A DNA stretch of 64,000 bases, from the NCBI RefSeq assembly GCF_028473665.1, contig NZ_CP098774.1, positions 496,001 through 560,000 of the forward strand, written 5' to 3'. Below, piece by piece: positions 34,882 to 41,761 of the stretch (positions are counted from its first letter, which is position 1; each line of letters starts with the position of its first letter). The translations under genes and the position numbers were made by a program. The notes under the pieces are model-generated. The model saw nothing but the letters and a program-made list of their open reading frames with translations, was not told the origin of the DNA and did not search any database. The stretch comes from Sphingomonas sp. QA11 (GTDB lineage Bacteria; Pseudomonadota; Alphaproteobacteria; Sphingomonadales; Sphingomonadaceae).

Positions 34882-35786
34882 ATCCTTCTCCCGGGCGCAA
34901 AGGCCGCCGGGCGCAGACTGCCCGTCGCGGCTTCCTTCAACCATTCAAGCACCGCCTCGATCCGCGCGAGCCGCCGCATGTCGCTATGGGTCACCAGCCA
35001 GAAGCTGCGGACGATATCGACCTGGTCGGGGAACAACATGGTAAGGCCTGGATCCTGATCGGCGATGAAGCTGGGCAGCACGCCGATGCCGGTGCCGTTG
35101 GCGATGGCGCTATACTGCACGTTGATGCTGGTCGAGCGGAGATTGGCGTCGAGCCCCGGCGCGACCTCGCCGAGATAGTCCAGTTCGGGCGAATAGAGGA
35201 ATTCGGGGACGTACCCGATCAGCGTGTGCCCGCTCAGTTCCTCGATCGACCCGATCGGGCCGTGCGCGTCGAGATAGCGCGTCGCCGCGTAGAGCCTCAG
35301 CCGATAGTCGGCGAGCTTCGCCGCGATCAGCCGGCCGTGGCGGGGGCGGGCCATCATGACCGCGATATCCGCCTCGCGCTTCGAGGGATTGAGGAAGCCC
35401 GACGCGGTGACGAGATCGAGCCGGATGTCGGGATGGCGCCGGCGGAATTCCGGCAGGCACGGCGCCAGCACCCAGGTGGCGACCCCTTCCGCCACGCTCA
35501 GCCGGACATGCCCGGTCGCCTGGTTGGATCCCCCGCCCACTTCGCCCAGCGCATGCAGCGCGGTACTCTCGATCGTCTCGGCATGCGCGAACAGCGCCTG
35601 CCCCTGCTCGGTCAGCCGCCGCTCGCCCGCCTCGACCTCGAACAATTCGGACTGGAGCGCGGCTGCGAGCCGCCGTAATCGCCGGCCCACGGTGGTCGCA
35701 TCCATCCCCAGCGACCGCGCCGCGGAAGCCAGATGCCGCGAGCGCGCTACCGCCAGGAATATCCGCAGGTCGTCCCAATCGAACAT
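34878..35786 (-). CDS. LysR family transcriptional regulator
   Basis: A 302-residue LTTR with an N-terminal winged helix-turn-helix (FDWDDLRIFLAVARSRHLAS, AARSLGMDATTVGRRLRRL) and a periplasmic-binding-protein-like effector domain. It heads an overlapping gene chain (LysR, Gre, YaiI-type, SANT-like). Upstream, at 35962-36120, lies a decayed copy of the mmsA control region, so this regulator was probably once divergent from mmsA. LysR next to mmsA is an arrangement I recall in other sphingomonads; that is memory, not a search. Confidence 0.88.
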   Translation of the reverse strand: MFDWDDLRIFLAVARSRHLASAARSLGMDATTVGRRLRRLAAALQSELFEVEAGERRLTEQGQALFAHAETIESTALHALGEVGGGSNQATGHVRLSVAEGVATWVLAPCLPEFRRRHPDIRLDLVTASGFLNPSKREADIAVMMARPRHGRLIAAKLADYRLRLYAATRYLDAHGPIGSIEELSGHTLIGYVPEFLYSPELDYLGEVAPGLDANLRSTSINVQYSAIANGTGIGVLPSFIADQDPGLTMLFPDQVDIVRSFWLVTHSDMRRLARIEAVLEWLKEAATGSLRPAAFAPGRRI

Positions 35787-35961
35787 AACGCCGTAACCCG
35801 CTCCCCTCGTGCCGCCGGATCACCCCGCCCTAACCGTCACTGTCACCCCGGACTTGTTCCGGGGTCCATCGGGCCGCACATCAAACGGTCCGAGGCACCG
35901 GCGGCACGCTTGATGCCGGAACCAGCCCGACAAGGGACATTGGCCGCGAACGACACGCATG

Positions 35962-36009
35962 CTGCATAATTGCAGGCCCTACATGCACGTCGGGCGGCTT
36001 GCCTGCAAA
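35962..36009 (+). promoter_or_regulatory. Operator-like array, left copy
   Basis: CTGCATAATTGCAG (35962-35975), ACATGCAC (35981-35988) and CTTGCCTGCAAA (35998-36009) appear with the same order and spacing as upstream of mmsA (44665-44712). CTGCA-N4-TGCAG and TTGC-N2-GCAA are inverted repeats, typical of a dimeric regulator site. Confidence 0.6.
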
Positions 36010-36040
36010 TTCCCCGGGTCGCCAGGTGGTTCAAGCGAGT

Positions 36041-36120
36041 GAGGGGAGGTTTGACAGGCGGCTTGCCATCACGTCGCCGGCTTCAGCGGGGGAGGTTCAG
36101 GGTGAATGGCCGATATGTTC
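36041..36120 (+). pseudogene. Decayed copy of the mmsA ribosome site and 5' coding end
   Basis: GAGGGGAGGTTTGACAGG aligns with the mmsA leader TGGGAAGGTTCGACATG; the start codon ATG is now AGG. After a 4-base deletion the frame encodes HHVAGFSGGGSG-stop-MADMF against HHVAGLSGGGSGRTADVF of mmsA. Similarity stops near 36120. Confidence 0.6.
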
Positions 36121-36234
36121 ATCCGCACCGCGCTCGCAGAGTTGACGCACTGACCCACTCCACTCTCGAATCGTTCGTTCAGCGGTTCCGGCGTGGTGCA
36201 ACGACGCTATGCCTATGATCCCGGTTCCGGGTTA

Positions 36235-36555
36235 TTAAAACGAAACGTCGCCAACCTCGATAATATTGCGATTGCCGTTGCGGCTTGAAACATAAAGATT
36301 GACCGTTTTCCTCAACGAAGCGGCGGTGTACATGAGCGACGTCAGTTCATGAAAATTAACTGCGGTCCGCTGGATATGGAAAAGCGAGCCGCCACAGGGG
36401 CCGGTGCCATCGAGCTGCAGGACCACGTCGGATGGGTCGGCATAGATACGATTGATAAGGCCGGCTTTGTAGGCGGGAAGGCTCTGTGCGTCCGCCGCGC
36501 TCAACGAGAAGGCTCCGCAGAAAAGAAGCAATCCAATGACGGGTATAAATTTCAA
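36235..36555 (-). CDS. Small exported protein of unknown function (106 aa)
   Basis: Start chosen as TTG at 36555: AGAGGAGG stands five bases upstream and the reading begins with a signal peptide (LKFIPVIGLLLFCGAFSLS ... ADAQ). The mature part (AGLINRIYADPSDVVLQLD ... CGGSLFHIQ ... LTSLMYTAASLRKTVNLYV ... VGDVSF) follows the same strand pattern as the protein at 2681-3028. Upstream in-frame codons belong to an IS5 transposase remnant. It may be an immunity or effector-type protein of the Rhs islet; no function is known. Confidence 0.65.
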   Translation of the reverse strand: MKFIPVIGLLLFCGAFSLSAADAQSLPAYKAGLINRIYADPSDVVLQLDGTGPCGGSLFHIQRTAVNFHELTSLMYTAASLRKTVNLYVSSRNGNRNIIEVGDVSF

Positions 36556-36571
36556 TTTTACCTCCTCTGCA

Positions 36572-36688
36572 TCAATCGTAAAACAGCACCCGCCTGTCAT
36601 CGACCCGCTTCATGCCACGCGTACCCGTCGGCAACAGCGGCTCGATCCGCGCCCACTGCGCATCCGAAAACCAGAAGAAATCTGCCAT
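36572..36688 (-). pseudogene. IS5-family transposase N-terminal remnant
   Basis: Encodes MADFFWFSDAQWARIEPLLP, a GTRGMKRVDDRRVL stretch and then an early stop. This matches the N-terminus of IS5-group transposases (W-L/F-S-x-x-Q-W-x-x-I-x-P-L-L-P ... DDRRVxxGI). Similarity ends at the junction with the small exported protein gene. Confidence 0.7.
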
Positions 36689-36775
36689 CTCAAACGCCTC
36701 CTCGCACAGCCCGTTGAATCATAATCAAGACCAGCACGGAATCCTCTTTATGGGTCGGACCCTAGTTTGGCTGTG

Positions 36776-37018
36776 TCATCGCTCTCGCGTGTTCAAGTAA
36801 AATTTGACCACCTGTGCCGCGGATATCACTAATCCAATTAGAGTCATGGAAATCGTAAATGTGAAATATTCCGTAATGTGTTGCTGGTAGTTGTAAACAA
36901 AGAATCTTGCGATATCGATGATCAATCCTAGTGCGCCCATAAGGGTAATCGTCAAAAGGCTGAGCAAAAGGTTAAATTTTACATTACCTCTCATTAGCAT
37001 TTTCCTGTTCTTTGACAC
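36776..37018 (-). CDS. Small two-helix membrane protein, candidate immunity protein
   Basis: An 80-residue protein with hydrophobic segments at about residues 15-35 and 50-70 (LLLSLLTITLMGALGLIIDI; FTFTISMTLIGLVISAAQVV). Start GTG at 37018, or Met at 37000 or 36994. The gene overlaps the end of the truncated Gly/Ala-rich frame just upstream by 25 bases, as toxin/immunity gene pairs often do. Low G+C. Not recognised by name. Confidence 0.6.
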   Translation of the reverse strand: MSKNRKMLMRGNVKFNLLLSLLTITLMGALGLIIDIARFFVYNYQQHITEYFTFTISMTLIGLVISAAQVVKFYLNTRER

Positions 37019-37308
37019 GCGGCGTCAGCGAGCGGCCCGGCATTCGCCTTGGCGTTTCCGACGGCATTTGCTGTTCCGCGAACAGCGGCATCCGTATGCG
37101 AGTTTGGTGCCGGAGTGGTCACCGTACCGCGCGGTGGCACGATGGAAACACCCGTTTTCTCTGCAAGGGCGCGAGTTCCTTCCTTAATAGTATCCGCCGC
37201 CACGGAGCCTGCGGCTCCCACGATGCCGCCAATAACAGCTGCTTTGGCCAACTCTCTTCCGGTGGGCGCCCGACGCGAGATTCCGGCGTTAACTCCGGCG
37301 CCAGCCAC
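36994..37308 (-). pseudogene. Truncated Gly/Ala-rich C-terminal fragment, probable orphan Rhs tip
   Basis: A 104-residue open frame (GTG at 37308) with AKAAVIGGIVGAAGSVAADT, a glycine-zipper-like stretch, then PPRGTVTTPAPNSHTD and a Cys-containing end (DAACQRTGKC). The open frame extends about 12 codons upstream of the GTG without another start, which suggests the 3' end of a larger gene whose 5' part is lost. Fragments like this, followed by a small membrane protein, resemble displaced toxin tips of Rhs loci. The assignment is inference. Confidence 0.45.
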
Positions 37309-37343
37309 TCCTACAACGACCCCCGCGCCGCCGTTCGCCGTGG

Positions 37344-37367
37344 AATTACGGTGGCAGAATTACGGTG
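37344..37367. repeat. Tandem AATTACGGTG repeat upstream of RayT
   Basis: AATTACGGTG occurs at 37344-37353 and again at 37358-37367 with a GCAG spacer. It stands in front of the REP-associated transposase and may belong to its recognition element or promoter. Confidence 0.45.
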
Positions 37368-37418
37368 ACACGTGCAACAGCCCCTTTACTTTGCGGGGTT
37401 GGTTGCCAGCCTGACCAT

Positions 37419-38117
37419 ATGGCCCGGCTTCCCCGCATCATGCTTCCGGGCCTTCCGCACCATGTGACGCAGCGGGGCAACCGGCGCGAACGCGTGTTTT
37501 TCGAGGAAAGTGACTATGCGCTGTATCTCGACCTTCTGGCCGAGGCGGCGCCGCGATCGCAGGTAGCGATCTGGGGGTATTGCCTCATGCCCAATCATGT
37601 CCACATCATTGCCGTGCCGGCGGACGGGGACGGGTTGCGTCGCACCTTTCGCTCGGTCCACCGCCACTATACCGGCTATATCAATGCGCGGATGCGGGTG
37701 ACCGGTCATCTGTGGCAGGGCCGTTTCAGTTCGGTCGCGATGGACGAGGCGCATCTGGTTGGTGCGTTGCGCTATGTTGCGCTCAATCCGGTCCGGGCGC
37801 GGCTCGTCGAGCGGCCCGAGGACTGGCGATGGTCGAGTGCGGCGGCGCATATAGCTGGCGAGGGTGATCGTTTTGTCGACATGGCGCCGGGGCTGGGGCG
37901 CGTGGGTGATTTCGCCGCTTTCCTAGATTCCGGTGGCGGTGCATTTATCTCGGCTTGGAGTTGGGCTCGCCGGCTTGAGGGATCGGCCTGCTTCATTTTT
38001 GAGCCGATCGAGAAAGGTGGCATCGCTGATCGGCCGGCCGATCTGTTCCGCCTTGCGCAATCGTATCAGCCGCTCCTCATCCTCTCCAGCCGCGAGGGGG
38101 CGGCGAAATCCAGATAA
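37419..38117 (+). CDS. REP-associated tyrosine transposase (RayT/TnpA-REP, Y1 family)
   Basis: A 232-residue single-strand transposase of the HUH/Y1 class. N-terminus MARLPRIMLPGLPHHVTQRG, metal-binding HxH at residues 60-62 (MPNHVHII), the catalytic Tyr in RHYTGYIN, and ALNPVRARLV ... DWRWSSAAAH in the second half. RayT proteins move or process REP palindromes and are usually single-copy domesticated genes. The last roughly 40 residues lack family content. It converges on a broken second copy. Confidence 0.9.
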   Translation: MARLPRIMLPGLPHHVTQRGNRRERVFFEESDYALYLDLLAEAAPRSQVAIWGYCLMPNHVHIIAVPADGDGLRRTFRSVHRHYTGYINARMRVTGHLWQGRFSSVAMDEAHLVGALRYVALNPVRARLVERPEDWRWSSAAAHIAGEGDRFVDMAPGLGRVGDFAAFLDSGGGAFISAWSWARRLEGSACFIFEPIEKGGIADRPADLFRLAQSYQPLLILSSREGAAKSR

Positions 38118-38403
38118 CGCGCGATGACGGGTTCGCGCGCCGTGATGCCATCGTCGAAGCAGCCGAGATGGGCGTGAACGCTCGACCATGGCCAGTCCGC
38201 CGCTCGTGGCGCCAGACTGGCGCCGGGTTCGGCATCAGCACCCAGGACCAGCTTTCGACCCCGGCTGCCGCGCAGTGCGCGCTGAGCAGATCGCGATTGA
38301 GCGCATAATCCTCGTCGCCGAAAAAGGTTTGTGCACGACCGTTGCCACGCTGCGTCACATGGTGGGGATGCCCTGGGAAGGTCGCGCGTGCCAGTCGTGC
38401 CAC
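38066..38403 (-). pseudogene. Broken second copy of a RayT transposase
   Basis: Starts MARLARATFPGHPHHVTQRG and continues FFGDEDYALNRDLLSAH ... SWVLMPN. The HVH motif and the following roughly 90 codons are then missing, and the C-terminal part (RAADWPWSSVHAHL ... REPVIARYLDFA) appears in another frame. An internal deletion plus frameshift has removed the catalytic centre. Its 3' end overlaps that of the intact copy tail to tail. Confidence 0.75.
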
Positions 38404-38450
38404 GGGCTTGGGGTGCTATAAGCGCCGGATGGGGGCAATTAAAGGCACTG

Positions 38451-38885
38451 TCATCGGAACCCAAAACCCCGGAACTCAATTCCTCTGCAGTATTCCTTCA
38501 TTGTGAAGCCATCGAATTGTATCACTCCGCCCGTTAAAGTCCCACCTTTATTTACAGCATCCCAAAAGAAGTATATACCGTTAAACGGTTTTTCGCTCGC
38601 TACTTTAGCTTGAAATAGTCTGTGGTATTTGAGGCCTTCGGAAGAATCAATAAGTCCAAGTGGGAAAACAATAATGTGCGGCCCTTTCAGTGATTTTTTT
38701 TTGTAGATGCGGGCTGTCGTTTTATCCAGAACAACATTTCTGAATCCACCAATGGATGATATTTGATAAATATTGCCGTCGATTACTTTAATATCCATGC
38801 TAACCGTGCAAGCCGGAGCCTGAGATACCAATGTCGACAATGAGGCGGCGGAAAAGCTTGCAGCCATGATAAGATGTTCAATCAT
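38451..38885 (-). CDS. Small exported protein next to the Rhs gene, candidate immunity protein
   Basis: A 144-residue protein. The Met at 38885 is chosen since TTGGAGG precedes it by six bases. The N-terminus (MIEHLIMAASFSAASLSTLV) is a signal-like helix. The mature part is beta-rich with DGNIYQISSIGGFRNVVLD, YHRLFQAKVASEKPFNG and a Phe/Gly-rich end (EFRGFGFR). Composition is A+T-rich. It follows the Rhs C-terminal gene by 98 bases on the same strand, the usual place for an Rhs immunity gene. Not recognised by name. Confidence 0.65.
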   Translation of the reverse strand: MIEHLIMAASFSAASLSTLVSQAPACTVSMDIKVIDGNIYQISSIGGFRNVVLDKTTARIYKKKSLKGPHIIVFPLGLIDSSEGLKYHRLFQAKVASEKPFNGIYFFWDAVNKGGTLTGGVIQFDGFTMKEYCRGIEFRGFGFR

Positions 38886-38983
38886 ATAAAGCCTCCAAAT
38901 AACTTTCTTGGCCAAATTGCACTAAAGTTAATATGGTCATTGTGTCCAAGTGCGCTATAGTTTGTAACAAATGTGCCAGCTGT

Positions 38984-41563
38984 TTAGCACGATGGGTTGG
39001 CTCCATTGCTGCTGGGACATAAATTTGGATTCTCTGGTGGAGGCGCGTTTACTGTAACAGTTGTCGTATTAGCCCTAAAAAATTCACTTTCTCCCGACCT
39101 CGCTCTGCGGGAGTTCTCTGCGTCGATGGAGCCAGCGTGATTACCGGTTCCGTCATCTCCCGGAAGGCCTCTGATATCATTCCTAACATTGGATAATTCG
39201 TGTTCGGCTAAATCGGCTTCTGAATAGGTGTAAATTTTTCCGTCCCACGTTCTGGATTGTACTGTATCTGCGGGATCGTACTTCAATTCGCCGCCGAGCT
39301 TTCCGTCACGTGCTTCATAATGAGCACCAGAGACCCTATCATTTTGCCTAGCTTCAGTAACTTTAATGCGAATAGCTTTGCTAACAAGCTCTTTCTCAAG
39401 GCTTGGTGCCATCGAATATCGATCCTGAAGCCGGCGATCGACCCAGCCCTTGGCGGGCGTAGATGTCCCACACAATCCGTACTCGACCCTGCCTACCAAG
39501 GTGCAACTCCCAGTTGGATCGCGTCCCCCAATAGGATCATTTCTCACATACGCGTATAAATTGTTCTGATCCTTGTACCCAATCGGATCGGTCTGCAGAA
39601 ACCTCCCAAGCCTCGATGAATAAATTCGCGCTTTGTAATAATACATCCCCATCTCGGAGAGATAGATTTGACCGGTATATTGAAACCGTCCGCCGTTGTT
39701 CGCGCCCGGCACTCCATATTCGTCATAGGTATTGAGCGTCACTAGTTCGCCCGAGACATTCGCCATCGAAGTGATAGAACCCTGATGATCCGACTGGAGG
39801 CTGTACCGGTTGAACAGGCCAACGCCAGCGTACCATAGCAGCGGGTCGTCATCGCCCGGCCCGTGGACATAGCGCCGAAGCATCGTTCCATCCGGCCCGA
39901 ACTCCGAGAGAAGTTCATCGCCATCGTACAGGAATGTGGTCCCGTCGGTGAGCGAGTAGAGCCGCCCAAGCGGATCATAGACCAGGTTCGCCGTCAACGT
40001 CCCCGCAGCAGAGACCAGCCGGTTTTCGACATCATAGGTGAAGCTCGTCCCACCGTTCGACGCAAGGTTGCCGTTGGCATCATAGCCGAGCGCGCCCGCG
40101 CCGACCGCTTTGTATTGGTTTAGGCCGTTGACGGTGTAGGCATTGGATGCCGGTGTGTAGCCGGTATAGGCATAGCTGTCGTTCGAACGACCCAGGCTGA
40201 TGATCTGGCTTGCTGGATTGTAGCCGAAGGTTGCAATGTTGTCTGCGCTCGTTCCCGACAGATTGTCACTGAGGTTGGCCAGGCGCGAGATATCGTCATA
40301 GTCATAGGTCGTCAGCACCGCACCGCGTGCGGCATGCCAGCGCTGGCCCTTTGCGTTGTAGTCGAGGGTGGCGACCTGGGTGCTGCCATTCTGGTTGACG
40401 GCGGTCATCCGGTCCAGGCCGTCATAGTCATAAGTGAAGTAATTGCCGTCCGGATGCGTCACTCGGATGCGGTTACCGTCCGCATCATAGGTTCGCCCGA
40501 TCGCCCGGCTCATGCCACCCATGCTGACGGTGCTCGAGGTCAGGCGGCCGAAACCGTTATAGGCATTCACCACCGCATCCGCGCCATTGGCACTGTCGAA
40601 CCTGGCGGCGGTTTGCAGGTCCTGCAGATTATAAGCATAATAAACGTCGCGTACCGCAGAGGCGGGCGGCGTGGTGCAGGCATAGCCGGATACGCACGTC
40701 CCGCTCACATGCTTAATCTTCAATCGGTTCAGCGCGTCATAGCGATAGGTGATTGTCCGCCCGTCGCGCTTTCTCAGGTCCGTACGATTGCCATTCGCGT
40801 CATAGCCATATTCTTCGAAGTCGGTTGTACTGGCTATGCCCGGCGTTGTCGGTGACGGAAATGCCCACACTGTCTGTCGGTCTAACCCGTTATAACCATA
40901 GGCCGCCTTGTTGCCGTTCGCGTCCGTTACCAAGGCCTGCTTGCCGTTGGGCGTATATTCATAGGTCGCATAATCCTGTTGCAGCGGTGTCCCGTAGGCC
41001 TTTTGTATCTTTAGCAAGTGGCCCGCCACGTCGTAGACGTGCTTGGTGATCCGATCTGGACCCTGGCTGCCTTCCGGACCCAGCGTGGAAGCGCTCGGCG
41101 GCAATGTGCCAAAGGCAGCCGGGTTCATGCGCACCGCCGTGTATTCGAGCCGACCCATCGCATCATAGCTGTACTGGGTAACCGCATGGATTCCACTGCC
41201 CGCCGACGGGCCCGCCCTCACGATTTCTTTTACCTTGCGGCCCATTCCGTCATACTCGGTGTCGGACCTCTGATGGACCGTAAAACCCGTCCAGTTTTCC
41301 GGAGCCACCGCTTCCGATAACCAAGCGGCAAGTTCCCCTTTCTCTACCTTCACCAGCCGCCCGCCGGCATCATAGCCATTGCGCTGCGCCAGATGATGCA
41401 GACCTCCAGCCCCGTCGGGATCCGGCGCGATCGTGCCCGTCACCCGACCCATCGCATCATACCGTGTCGCGGTGGTAAAGGGTGACGGTGATGACTGCGG
41501 CCACGCAACCGATGGCAACCAGAGTGCCAGGAAACCGAGGAGGCTCACCACAGGCTTGTGCAT
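38984..41563 (-). CDS. Rhs/YD-repeat protein, C-terminal half with variable tip
   Basis: An 859-residue exported protein (signal peptide to ...SVAWPQ) with at least twelve YD-type repeats (YDAMGRVTG, YDGMGRKVK, YDALNRLKI, YDADGNRIR and others). The Rhs core signature GRFLQTDPIGYKDQNNLYAY ... DPIGGRDPTG follows. About 175 residues after it form the variable tip, A+T-richer than the core. In the tip, DLAEHELSN ... GSIDAEN resembles the HExxH region of metalloprotease-type toxins (M91-like), but the second His is Asn. The Met at 41563 is preceded by GAGAGGATAAGGATA. The N-terminal half is the next gene upstream. Confidence 0.85.
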   Translation of the reverse strand: MHKPVVSLLGFLALWLPSVAWPQSSPSPFTTATRYDAMGRVTGTIAPDPDGAGGLHHLAQRNGYDAGGRLVKVEKGELAAWLSEAVAPENWTGFTVHQRSDTEYDGMGRKVKEIVRAGPSAGSGIHAVTQYSYDAMGRLEYTAVRMNPAAFGTLPPSASTLGPEGSQGPDRITKHVYDVAGHLLKIQKAYGTPLQQDYATYEYTPNGKQALVTDANGNKAAYGYNGLDRQTVWAFPSPTTPGIASTTDFEEYGYDANGNRTDLRKRDGRTITYRYDALNRLKIKHVSGTCVSGYACTTPPASAVRDVYYAYNLQDLQTAARFDSANGADAVVNAYNGFGRLTSSTVSMGGMSRAIGRTYDADGNRIRVTHPDGNYFTYDYDGLDRMTAVNQNGSTQVATLDYNAKGQRWHAARGAVLTTYDYDDISRLANLSDNLSGTSADNIATFGYNPASQIISLGRSNDSYAYTGYTPASNAYTVNGLNQYKAVGAGALGYDANGNLASNGGTSFTYDVENRLVSAAGTLTANLVYDPLGRLYSLTDGTTFLYDGDELLSEFGPDGTMLRRYVHGPGDDDPLLWYAGVGLFNRYSLQSDHQGSITSMANVSGELVTLNTYDEYGVPGANNGGRFQYTGQIYLSEMGMYYYKARIYSSRLGRFLQTDPIGYKDQNNLYAYVRNDPIGGRDPTGSCTLVGRVEYGLCGTSTPAKGWVDRRLQDRYSMAPSLEKELVSKAIRIKVTEARQNDRVSGAHYEARDGKLGGELKYDPADTVQSRTWDGKIYTYSEADLAEHELSNVRNDIRGLPGDDGTGNHAGSIDAENSRRARSGESEFFRANTTTVTVNAPPPENPNLCPSSNGANPSC

Positions 41564-41761
41564 TATCCTTATCCTCTCTCGCCGTTTCATCGGCTGGTTC
41601 CCGGGTGTGGATCACCCGAGACTGCCAGGTGCGGAAATCGTCCGTTCCGCAAGGCGGTGCGCTTTATGCGTGGGCATTCGATCCGAAGAACGGGCAGGGG
41701 ACTCGCGAGGCTGCAGTAAGCGCTGGACCTTGTTGCGTGGTTCATCATCAACGCTCCGCCT

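Larger units (their letters stand above)
35787..36234. other. Intergenic region between LysR gene and Rhs islet
   Basis: The first 170 bases hold the LysR promoter and no recognised motif. 35962-36120 is a decayed copy of the mmsA operator and 5' end, detailed in separate entries. 36121-36234 has no recognised content and leads to the small exported protein gene. Confidence 0.5.
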
